Shown: positions 1-12,789 of the stretch, piece after piece
Layout of the letters: the number at the start of each line of letters is the position of its first letter
How positions within the stretch are numbered: position 1 is the stretch's first letter
Source of the DNA: Geosiphon pyriformis
Taxonomy: Eukaryota > Glomeromycota > Glomeromycetes > Archaeosporales > Geosiphonaceae
DNA: 64,000 bases
Direction of reading: 5' to 3'
Assembly (NCBI GenBank): GCA_016748015.1
Contig: JAAOMT010000097.1
Coordinates: forward strand, 62,001-126,000
The notes under the pieces: model-generated
What the model saw: the letters and a program-made list of their open reading frames with translations, nothing else
Told to the model about the DNA's origin: nothing
The model's database searches: none
Translations under genes and position numbers: made by a program

Positions 1-169
1 AATATTTACTATTATTAAAAACTAGTACTTGATACTATCATAAAATAATGTTTACTACTATATTAATTATTATTATTTTAATTATTATTGTAATATATTA
101 TAATTAAATAATTTATATTATTTTATAATTTTTTTGTTAAATTTTTAAATTATGATATTATTTTTTTTT

Positions 170-785
170 CTAAATTGTTTTTTAAGTTTGTTGTTAACTC
201 CAAAATTTTTGTTTTATTTTTTGTTAATAACAAGTTTTATGTTATAACTTCTGTTTTTTTGGTTTCTTTTATTGTTGCTTTTTGGTTGTTTTTATTGTTG
301 ATTTTGTTATTAAATTTAAATTGAATTTTTTGAAACCTCTAATTTTAAATTTGGCTGTTTTAGTACAGTTTATTATTGAGTCTATTAGTTCTTTAATTGT
401 TTTAATTAGTTTTTTTGTGTTTAAAAATATGCACAAAAATTACAAAATTAAAAAAAATTTGCTTACTATGTTTAATATCTTTAAAAATTTAGTTTTTTTT
501 AGCTAATATATCTAAAAACCTTACTAATCTTAAAACTAAAATTAAATTCAATAACATGAATAATAATAGTTTAAGTACTATTAAAGCATATATTTTGAAT
601 AAAAAAACATGTAATTATATAGTTATTTTGTGACAAATGTGTAATTTTAAAGTTAAAAATAAAATTAAAAAAACCAAATTGTTTTTTAATAATTTTATTT
701 TTGATTTTAGAAATTTAAATAGTATTATTAAGAAACTTAGTAAACAGAATTTATTTCTAGCTCTTTTTAATTCAGCTTAATTAAT
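170..785 (+). mobile_element. Decayed LINE-type ORF1 fragment (plus strand)
   Basis: Very AT-rich DNA in which the plus strand still gives a protein-like reading: an open stretch from 282 to 506 rich in Leu, Ile, Val and Ser, followed by a lysine-rich stretch after an in-frame stop. The pattern with the words AVLVQFIIESISSLIVL resembles the coiled-coil region of the ORF1 found in Rhizophagus LINE-like elements, and is similar in kind to the region at 56955-57179 read on the minus strand (LVLVELIVKSVNTLVIV). Stop codons are scattered through it, so it is not a functional gene. The remaining bases from 786 to about 1500 hold AT-rich sequence in which I recognise nothing. Confidence 0.4.
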
Positions 786-1567
786 GCTTTAATTGACTTG
801 AATAATTGGTTTTGTGTAAAAAACACATAATTTATATCTAATTTTAATTATTTAATTTGACATATTGTATTAAATAGAGTTTAAGTATCTTTTATTAAAA
901 CAGAATAAAAAAAGTTGTAAATTAATTTTAATTTTATTTAAATTAAAAAGATTTTTAATATTATTATTTAAAAATTAAATGTAAATTTTAATAAATTATT
1001 AAGTATTTTAATAATATTTAATTATATTAGTACATTATATAAATTAAATTATAAATTAAATAAAAATTAATAATAATTTGGCTAAATAATAATTAAAAAT
1101 TCAATAATAATATATATTAATTAATAATAAGAATTAACTAAATAATTTTATTTTATTTTTTAATTAATAATATAAGATTAAGCTTTTTTAAACTCAAGTA
1201 CTGTTTGTAATAATCACAATTACCAAAGTAATTTTATTAAAAAATTGTTAAAATTCCAGTTTTATAAGCTTTTGAATATAAAAATTTTAATTATTGCATT
1301 GTAAAGTTTTATACAAGTATTAAATAACTTATAAAGGTTAAAAACAGCTTTAATTTTATAATAAATATTTGTTGGCTTAATTATTGTCTTAAAATTTTTC
1401 TGAATTTGTTTAATTAAATTATTAAAATTTAAAAACATAAAAAAACAATTGCAATACAATAATATCCAAATATATAAAAATTTAATAGGCTCAAATTTTT
1501 ACTTTAACAAATATATAATTTAGTATTAAGCAAATTCCAAATTTCAAAATCAATCATTCTAAAAACC

Positions 1568-2864
1568 ATGCCACCATCGTTGAAAATCTCAAAAGAAGGG
1601 GACACAGACCAGTTTTTAGAACTAGAAACCCTTCGCACCAAGCTTCAAGTATCCTTTGGTGTAGTCAGTGCAACGGTGGAAAGTTGGCTGGGACCTCCAA
1701 AAGTAGACGAAAGCGAGGCGTTAGAGGAAGAACAACAAGAAACCTCTGGTGGTTGGTTAGGTGATCAGCCGCGTTTACTGACCAGGTGAGAACCCACAAC
1801 TAGGCGTTCATTTAATGCTTAGGCACTCTTCAAGTTGTATCACTTTCAATTGAATAATTGATTAATCGAATTGGTCTATTCTCTCCTCAGAATTAAGATT
1901 CCAATTGGTTTTTTATATTTAAATTTATTTAAATTTATTTTTTGGTAGAGGTGGAGCTGGTGCAAGCTACGCATCTAGACTCAAACGTAAATTAGCCTAC
2001 AATAATCACAATAATAATGACGAAGATCACGATTATCCAACAAAAAATAACTCTGATGATTTTGATGAGGAAGAAGATAGCAAAACATCTATGATTTCTA
2101 CGAATACAGGTTGTCCGAAAACAAAAAAGACCAAAGTAAATCAAAGTAAAAACGTGGCTATGAAATTTGAAGTAGAAAAAGAAGCCCATGATGACGGAGA
2201 GTTTAAACTATCTCCTAACGGCAGCCTAAAAGATAGAAATAAAAATGTGACAGGAGATTTCTTGTCGATGTATTTAAATGAACGTGACAAGAAAAAGAAG
2301 CAAAAACAGAGGACGGCGAAAGAAAAAGAAGATTCGAGAAATTCCAAGATTTTTGGTGAACATAAGAACACAAAAAAAGATCTTAAGGTAGAGGACGAAA
2401 TTCAGAAGGAAAGAGATTATCATAATGGGTCGCTTTACCCGCCTGACATCTCAATCATGACTATTCCTCTTGATCTTGAGAAGTTGAAGTGGGAAACTGT
2501 AGTTCCATCTTCCAATCTTATCTCCACTTCATCACCTGCAGATAAAGAGGAAAAATATTTAAACTCACAACCGCCATTAACGTCTAATAACAAAGCTGAC
2601 GTTAAAGACAAAAATCAAATAAATCTTGAGCAAGTAAAATCAAAGAAGAAAGCCAACAAAAAAGATGAACTCGTCGTATTAACATTTGAATCGTTAAATT
2701 CAAAGCCTCAATCGCTGACACCGAGAGCATTTGTTGAAGATATCGGGGAGACGGGGATTCCCATAAATAGAAATGATTATATAAATGAGATTAAATTTAA
2801 GAAAGTAGAAAAGAGTGTGAAAATAGAAAAGAAAAAGAAAAAGAAACCCGGAATGGTCCAATAA
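1568..2864 (+). CDS. Lysine-rich hypothetical protein, possibly DUF3245-like
   Basis: Two exons, 1568-1785 and 1949-2864, give 377 residues; the intron has GTGAG and TAG borders and the join rebuilds an Arg codon. The N-terminal 70 residues (to GWLGDQPRLLTR) are the most protein-like, followed after the splice by a Gly/Ala patch, RGGAGASYASRLKRK. The middle is rich in Asn, Asp and Glu. Further on lies DFLSMYLNERDKKKKQ, and the C terminus ends in a run of lysines. The combination of a WL-containing N terminus, a Gly-rich patch and a DFLS-YL-E-KKKK motif reminds me of the uncharacterised DUF3245 family of small basic, probably nuclear proteins, but I am not certain. Function unknown. The upstream AT-rich relic ends about 70-100 bp before the start codon. 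Confidence 0.6.
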
Positions 2865-6043
<3,179 letters not shown>

Positions 6044-6223
6044 GTTTAAAAGGGTTGATAATTTCAATTGATATAAATGTCCCATTTATGGGAGAATCAA
6101 CTCTATCACGTGGACATAGCCACCTCGAGTTTTGGTTGCATTCTTGAGGGCTCCACTTATCAAGTCTTTTGTCCACTAGTTTTTTACTTTTACGTTTTAT
6201 GTTTGAACAAAAAAATAAGTTCA
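6044..6223. promoter_or_regulatory. Divergent intergenic region, MetAP2 / J-protein
   Basis: Only 180 bp separate the start codons of the minus-strand MetAP2 gene and the plus-strand J-protein gene, so their promoters and 5' UTRs must lie here and probably overlap. No specific element is identifiable by eye. Confidence 0.5.
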
Positions 6224-6943
6224 ATGAACAGCTTTCTTGGGCGTTGTTATACAACGCGCACCTTTTCTACACGCACATTGAACGGAATCCTACATAGTAT
6301 CCGCAATAGCCAATTAAAGGGTCGAACATTCTCCCAGACTCCAGGCAATTTTACAAGACAACAGTTAGATCATTACGAGACACTTGAAGTAGCAGCGGAA
6401 GCTAGTAAGCAGCAAATAAAGACACAATACTATAAGCTTTCCAAAAAGTATCATCCAGATATGAATCCAGGTAATGAGAGAGCTTTGGGCAAATTCTTAA
6501 GAATCAATGAAGCATATTCTGTCCTTAGTGATGATTATAGTCGTCTGGAGTATGATCGCTCTTTAAAACATCATCGAAACTCTTTCCGACCAAGGGTACG
6601 CCGTAATGCAACTGATAGCAGTTCAAGTCACGTAAGAAAAAATAATTTTAGTCGACCAGGAAATACAGAATTTGGGAGATTTGATTTCCACGGCCAAAAG
6701 AAAGTTGAGTTCAATTTTCAAGAACATTTCCAACGACATTATGGACAAGAGTTGCGTCATGCAGAAAAACAACGTAGGCGACATAAAGAAATGATGGAAA
6801 AGTATCTAAAGGATGTCGAGTCTCGAAAATTTGACAATATACTATTAGTATGTGTTACTTTGTTTTTATGCATTGCTTCTGGAATTTCGATTCTATACTC
6901 AGAAGGGATTGAAGAAGCTCAGAATAGGAGATTGATAGAATGA
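6224..6943 (+). CDS. Mitochondrial J-domain protein with C-terminal membrane anchor (DNAJC30-like)
   Basis: Intronless, 239 residues from the ATG at 6224. The upstream in-frame extension to 6077 was rejected because it runs through the promoter region and the peptide after 6224 already looks like a mitochondrial presequence (rich in Arg, Thr, Ser, no acidic residues in the first 35). The J domain starts around residue 48 (HYETLEVAAEASKQQIKTQY) and contains the HPD motif needed to stimulate Hsp70 (KKYHPDMNPG). A basic middle region follows, then a single hydrophobic segment near residues 206-225 (ILLVCVTLFLCIASGISILY). J domain plus C-terminal anchor is the layout of DNAJC30-type proteins of the inner mitochondrial membrane. 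The Hsp70 partner cannot be told from sequence. Confidence 0.85.
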   Translation: MNSFLGRCYTTRTFSTRTLNGILHSIRNSQLKGRTFSQTPGNFTRQQLDHYETLEVAAEASKQQIKTQYYKLSKKYHPDMNPGNERALGKFLRINEAYSVLSDDYSRLEYDRSLKHHRNSFRPRVRRNATDSSSSHVRKNNFSRPGNTEFGRFDFHGQKKVEFNFQEHFQRHYGQELRHAEKQRRRHKEMMEKYLKDVESRKFDNILLVCVTLFLCIASGISILYSEGIEEAQNRRLIE

Positions 6944-7082
6944 ACAATTTAAAATAAATTCTTCAAAATAAAAAATTCAAGAATAGTTTTATCTTGATGT
7001 TACAAAACTTCAAGAGTCACAAATAAAGAATGGGCGAGATACTGGGTTCTTTTTAAATTTAGTCCCGAGTTTGATTGACTTC

Positions 7083-7376
7083 ATGGCTTCAAGCTACACT
7101 TGTAACTTGTCAGGGTCCGATCTAAAAAAATAGCGTAGAAGGTAGGATTTGGTTTGATCGAAAAAATTTAAATAGAATTGTTTCGATATTTTTATGATGG
7201 ATTTTTCCCCTTAGAAATAACTTGGACTGTGTTTAGGAATCTAAACCTCAAGAATTTCTACAATTCATCCAGAGTTTTCCGTTATTTATGCATACTGACG
7301 AAAGAAACAAGGTATGGCTGGGATCTATGGGATTTGGAGTCCCACCACACCGTTTAGAACTGACAAAGTAAGCTTT
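7083..7376 (+). pseudogene. Exon-like fragment of an unidentified gene at the edge of island 1
   Basis: Between 7238 and 7367 the plus strand has a 130-bp open segment bounded by an AG acceptor (TGTTTAG) and a GTAAGC donor. It reads as ordinary globular protein, including EFLQFIQSFPLFMHTDER and VWLGSMGFGVPPHRLELTK. A short peptide starting at an ATG at 7083 (MASSYTCNLSGSDLKK) precedes it but ends in a stop and cannot be joined cleanly. Downstream the DNA turns at once into the AT-rich repeat block, so the rest of any gene is missing. I do not recognise the family. The minus strand of the same stretch also has short open segments, so orientation is not certain. Confidence 0.35.
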
Positions 7377-7379
7377 GAT

Positions 7380-8880
7380 TATTCAAATTTAACCATTAAT
7401 TTTTTGGAAAATGAGGTTCAAATTTTTTTTACAAATGAGAATAATTTAGTATGTATTTTATGGTAAGCTATTTTCGAGTAATTAGTTTTTTGATCAAATT
7501 TATGTACATCAATTAAAAAACAAAAAATTTATTTGCAAAGAAAAAAAGACCAAGACAGCTAAAAAGCAATTCTCTTCAACTTTTTGCTATAACTAATACG
7601 ATTTTTTTGAAGTGTTGAAAGGTGTTTCTGGTGTTAGTTTTGTTGTTTTAAAACCTGTTTCTTTTTTTGTAAGAAATAAAGCTTTGGTTTTTTTAGTTTT
7701 TTTGGCTTTTTTGTAAATTTTGCATTATTTGTATCAATCATAGTATTTAGTTTTATTATAACTGAGAATAAAAAACAATTTTTTATTTTAAATAATAATA
7801 ATAAAAGCATATTAGTCTTTTTTAGTCTGAATTGGTTTTTGGTTGTATTATTTAATATGTTTTTTTTAGTTAATTATTGTTGGTTTTAAAAACAAAACAA
7901 ATTATGTTTTTACATGTGTTTTTATTCAATTAGTTTATTAAATTACTTAATCTTAAAAATTGAATTGATTAAATAAAAACTAAAAAACTTTTTAATTTGT
8001 TTTTTAATATTAATGTTTTTAATAATACTTAAAAAATAATTGTTAATTGTCAAAAAAAATTTAAATAAATAGTTTTTACTTTGGTATTTGGCATTTTTTT
8101 TAAGATTAAATTGGCTTATATTAAGTTTAAACATAGTTTTATTGATGTAAAATTAGTTTTTAAGAATAATATTAAGCTATTTTGTATAAAATTTACATTT
8201 TAGATCTTTTTAAATACTATATTAAAATTTAGCTTATTAAATTTTTTATAATATTTGTTATTATTATTGTTTTTGCTATTATTATTCTGTATAATATTAA
8301 AAATACTTTAAGTATTTTTAATAAAATTTTTAAAATTAATTTAAAATTTGTTAATTAATAATAATATATTGTTGTTTATTTCAAAAATTCAAAAATTAAT
8401 AAAATTGTTTTTGTTTATTAATTGGTTTAATAATAAAAGACAACATTAAAATTTTTTTTAATTAAAAAATAATTATTGTCTTTTATAATATTTAATATTA
8501 AATAAATAATTTTTTTTTTGGTTATATTGTTATTAAAATTAGAAATTTGGTTTTTTAAATTTGTAACTATATTTATTTTATTTCTTGATTTTTAATTATT
8601 TTTAAAAATTAAAAAATGTAATTATTATATTTGGTTTTTTAATAAAATTAATATATTAAGAAAAAATTATATTTAATAAAAAACTTTTAAATATTAATAT
8701 TATTTATTAAGTTGTATTTTATAATTTAATGTAATTATTTCTTAATATTATTTAAAAGTTTATTTAATTTAAAAATTTAATAAAAAAACTTATTTTTTTT
8801 CAATATTCAAAATTTCTTAAAAAACATATTTTTGAAAAAAAAGTTTTTGTTTTTTTGTTATTTTTAATAATATTAAATAC
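7380..8880. other. AT-rich block, no gene recognised
   Basis: Extremely AT-rich DNA with long T and A runs and scattered stops in all frames. It has the texture of deeply decayed repeats, with T-rich stretches on the plus strand around 7600-7900, but I cannot assign it to a family. Confidence 0.5.
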
Positions 8881-9400
8881 TTTAATAACAAAAAAAATGT
8901 TTTTTTGGTCAAGTTTAATTCTGATAATAATATATATTTGAATATAAACAGTAAGTTTAGTAATAATAAGAGCAGTAATATTTTGGCTGGTATTGATAAT
9001 AAGTTTTTTTTGAATTTAGCTATTATTATTTTTAAAGCCAAAAAAATAAATATTGATATAAATTATGACTTTTTTTTTGGTTTTTTTAATTTTAAAATAA
9101 AAGAAAATATTGAATTTTTTTTACGATTTCTTAATATTTTTCTGGATAAAAAATAAATTAATCTTAAGATTGTAAAAACTCAAGTAGAAATTTTTATTAA
9201 AAAATTTTTTAGTTTAAATATTGATTTATCAACAATTAAAAAAAAATCAGTAACAACAAAAATGCAGATTATTAAAATTTTTTTTTCAAAGATAAATAGT
9301 TTTAAAAAGATTATTACTTTCTTAAAATTTGAAAAAATTATTAGATTTATATTTATTTTTAAAAAAAACAAAAAAAACCATATTATTAATTTATAAACAT
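8880..9400 (+). mobile_element. Possible N-terminal ORF1 relic of a plus-strand LINE
   Basis: An open stretch at 8905-9156 continues after a stop with lysine- and serine-rich reading to about 9390. It lies upstream of, and in the same orientation as, the better preserved ORF1 and ORF2 relics at 9920-12500. The composition (Asn, Lys, Ile, Phe replacing what were probably Asp, Gly, Pro, Ser) fits a strongly AT-shifted ORF1 N terminus. It is not in the same frame as 9920, so an indel or another element is possible. Confidence 0.3.
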
Positions 9401-9919
9401 AGTATTATGATAAACAATAATCTTAAAAAACAAAATTTTTATTCAAATTAGACTGTAATTATTAAAAAAATTCTTATAGATATGTTTAAAAATATGATTG
9501 TTATTATAGTAGCTAAATATAATTAAATAGTGTTAAGTGAATTACAATTAATTAGATTATAGCAAAAAGCTATAATAAAATTTTTTAAATTAAGTTATGC
9601 TAATCTTTTAATGTTTAAGTAATCATTCTTAATTAGAAAAAATTTCGTGCATATGACCAAAGTTATAAAAGATTATAATGTTTAAATATTTAAAAATTGA
9701 TTTAAAACACTTTTATTTATTCTGTTTATAAGAATAACTACTTATAATTTTGGTTTTTTATTGAAAAAAATTGGTAAAAAAACATATTTAATTATTTATT
9801 TATTTAAAATTGGCAATAAAATTTGTTGTACTATAATTAGTTTTGAATTAAATAATAATCTAAAGTTAGCTTTTTACATAGAGCTAATTTTTGGTAATAT
9901 GAAACTTTTTTAAATTAGA

Positions 9920-10630
9920 TTGAATTTGATTTATTGTAAAAAATGTAAATATTTTGGGCATTTTGCTTTTAAGTATAATGCTATTTACAATGTTGCTTTT
10001 GCTTTAAAAAATATTTATAAAAAAATTGTTTTAGATAAAAATTGTTTATAATTGATTTTTTTTTATGCCAAAAAAAATGTTTCTATTTTGTAATCAGTTG
10101 TTTTTGATAACAAATTTTAAGCACAAATAGTTTTTTTAACAGATATTTTTTTGAATTTTATTATAGTATTTATGTTGGTTTTTTATTTTTTTAGTGTTTT
10201 TTTTCATGTTATTAAAAATTTACTATTTAATTTGATTATATTGTTAATATCTATCTGGTATTTTTAAAAAAATTTCTAAAACTTTTGGCTAATCAAGTAT
10301 TTAATATTTTTATAAATTAAATAATTTAAATTTAAGTTTTTGTATATTTGTAGTTCTTTTTTTTATCTAATAAAAATGTTAATTTTTAATAATAATTTGA
10401 ATTCAAGCATAATTATAAATAATTTAAGTAAGATTCTGCCTTTTTTTTTTGTAATAAATGTTTTAAATTCTTTTTTTTTAAGTATAAATAGTACTAAAAT
10501 TCTTATTTCTAAAATAAAAAGCATAAAATCTAAAATAATTGTACTAAAAGTTTTTGTAAACTCTATTTTAATGAAGTTGAATCAGTTATATATAAATTTG
10601 GATTCTATAGTATTATTTTTATTCTTATAA
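9920..10630 (+). pseudogene. LINE ORF1 relic: zinc knuckle and coiled-coil end
   Basis: One reading frame runs from 9920 to the stop near 10630, broken only by point stops. It begins with a decayed CCHC zinc knuckle, YCKKCKYFGHFAFKY, in which the last Cys is Tyr. Further on comes YAKKNVSIL, and the end (340 to 710 bases in) has a heptad-like stretch, STKILISKIKSIKSKIIVL. This order, zinc knuckle then coiled coil, matches the nucleic-acid-binding ORF1 of Rhizophagus LINE-like elements as I remember them. Cys-to-Tyr and similar changes are all explicable by C-to-T or G-to-A. Confidence 0.5.
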
Positions 10631-10775
10631 ATATGTTGATTTAAAAGTTTGTTATTTGCAATATCAGAAATATAAACAATTTTATTAAACAAATAAACAT
10701 TGTTTGTTGGCATTTAAATTCTAATAATATGATTTTAATTATTACAAAAACTAAGTTAAAATTTAGCATTAAACC

Positions 10776-11555
10776 ATTGTTACTTATTAAAATTAGAAAT
10801 TATAATACATAAATAAAATAGTCAATTAGAAATAAACATAGTAAAAAAAAATTTCAGAATTTCAGAATTTTAGAATTTCTTTCAAAAAAATTGAAAAATT
10901 TTAAGGAATCTTATATAACATAAATTATATATATATAGTAAAAATGTTAGAAACAAGAAAAACAAACAATTCAATTCAAAATAACAATACTTTTTTCTTT
11001 AAAAAATAGTTTTCTATAACTTGAAGTGAAATTATACTTATATTAATAAAACATATATTATTATTTGAATCCATATTATTATTATTTAATTAAAGAAATA
11101 TTAATTTATTCCATATTATTAACACTTTATATTAATAAAATTCAATACTTAATTACATTAAACCAATAGCTTTTGATCATAGCTATTAATGAAATATTAA
11201 TTTTTTATTTATTTATTATTTATTTTTATTTTGTTTTCTTTGTTGTTTACTAATTGATTAAAAGATTAAATACTGAGTAATTGACATCAAAAATAGCCTA
11301 GTAAAAAACTTGAAAACAAGGGTAAAAATTTAAAGATTGCTTATCAGAAAGACATAACTGTTAAAATAAACTGGCTATTATGCTAAAGAAAAAAATTTAT
11401 GGAATAAAACTATTAATTAAATCTCTGTTTATTATACAAAGAACTCAACTAAAATTTTTAGACTCCAAAACCTTCAGAAATTACCAATATTAACAGTTAT
11501 TAAATATCAAATTATAGATTTGTTATTTGTTTTAATATTTTAAATAATTATCTGT
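10776..11555 (+). mobile_element. Non-coding inserted repeat, copy 1
   Basis: This segment is a diverged copy of 57620-58582 in the same window orientation. Shared words in the same order include AATTATATATATATAGTA, then A(G)AAACAAGAAAA, TTAACACTT, CAATAGCT, TTGTTGTTTA, AAATAAACTGGCTATTATG, AAATCTCTGT and TAAATAATTA. It lies between the ORF1 and ORF2 relics of the plus-strand LINE. No protein-coding frame is apparent. The left end (GTTACTTATTAAAAT) and the reverse complement of the right end (GATAATTATTTAAAAT) are similar, which would fit short terminal inverted repeats, but the copy is too decayed to fix its exact borders. Confidence 0.6.
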
Positions 11556-11828
11556 AATATCATGAATTAGAAACAGATTTAATAGAGTCTATATTTTTAT
11601 ATTAGGTATAAATTAGAGATATTTTAATGTTGATATAACTATTATCTTAAATAATGCCTTAGTTTATCATATTTTAAAAATAAAAAAAATTCTGAACCAG
11701 ATTATTTAATTTGTTTTTTATTTAAGAATAAGCTTTTAGTTATAATCTTGAATTTATATATTGGTGTTTTTACTAAAACCATATTTAGTTAAGTTGTAAA
11801 GATCAACTTTTTTATTACTAATGTAATA

Positions 11829-12500
11829 AATTCTAGTTTTTTTATAGTTTTGAATAAAAATTTTAATAAGAATAGGGCTAAAAAAAGTGTAAATTTCAAA
11901 TTTTGTCTAGATTTGAGTTTGATTAACTTATTTAATAGGCATTTTTTAATTAAAACTTCAATTTGAAGCAATTCTAAGAAAGTTAAAAAGATTATTAATT
12001 TTGTTTTTGTAAGCAAAAGTTTGTTATTTGTAGTTGTAAATCATGAAATCAGTTCTGTGTCTAAATTTTTTAACATTAATTACAGAACAGTTAGGGTTTT
12101 AATTGAATTGAATGATTTTTTAAATGTTTATTTAAATAGTATTTACAAACAAACAAATAAAGATTGTTGAAAATTTAAAATTAAAGATGCAAATAATATC
12201 AAATAAAAAAATTTTAGAGAATGTTATTTTGCTAAACTCTTAATCATAATAGATGAATTTGAAAATACAAAAAACAATTAGAATTTGAATAAAATATAAA
12301 GGTTGTTAAGAGAAGTAGTAGTGGTCTCTGTTAATACAGTGTTTTTTTAGAATTAATTTAGTATATTTAAGTGTTTAAAAAACAAACAGTTTTTAAAATT
12401 CTTTGGTTTGGAATTATTGGTTTTCAAATTGATAAAAAAATTGGGTTTGAGTAACAAGCCTGAATCTTTATATATTATTACAAAATAAAATACGTATATA
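11829..12500 (+). pseudogene. LINE ORF2 relic: C-terminal part of AP-type endonuclease and linker
   Basis: A single frame can be read from about 11829 to 12500 with only in-frame stops. It contains decayed signatures of an exonuclease-endonuclease-phosphatase domain: VLNKNFN in place of the usual G-D-F-N motif, KKIINFVFVS in place of the Asp-containing T-I-D-x-V motif, and FNINYRTV in place of the D-H motif. Each departure (Asp to Asn, His to Tyr) is a transition. After it comes linker sequence such as KFKIKDANNIK and RLLREVVVVSVNTVFF. The reverse transcriptase part expected downstream is absent; the DNA runs into island 2. Confidence 0.5.
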
Positions 12501-12789
12501 TAAAAATAAATGTAATTGAAAAAATTAAAAATGACTTATCTAAGCAAAAAGCTTTCAAAAAACAATGTTTTTTATTTGCACAAAATACACAGATTAAAAA
12601 CTGCTTGACTGGCTGATAGTTATAATTAGTATTTGCTTACATGCAGATTCAAATGGTTAAAAAGAAAGTATGATTTGCGACCTTAAGACTAAGTGATATT
12701 GACAAGGAATTAGTGATAAACATCTAAGAGTTGCAAACATTTTAATGGTAGCTAGGAGTGTTTATTGAACATTGTTATGCAAACTCTTT
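12500..12789. other. Boundary DNA before GlnRS
   Basis: About 290 bp of AT-rich sequence between the LINE relic and the stop codon of the glutaminyl-tRNA synthetase gene. It should include the 3' UTR of that gene. No feature is recognised. Confidence 0.4.

Noticed and set aside
2091-2864. Gene starting at the ATG at 2091
   Set aside because: The frame is open upstream to an acceptor at 1948 and joins in phase with the exon at 1568-1785, so the ATG is internal.
6077-6223. N-terminal extension of the J-protein starting at the ATG at 6077
   Set aside because: It would overlap the promoter and start of the divergent MetAP2 gene, is not presequence-like, and the ATG at 6224 begins a good mitochondrial targeting sequence.
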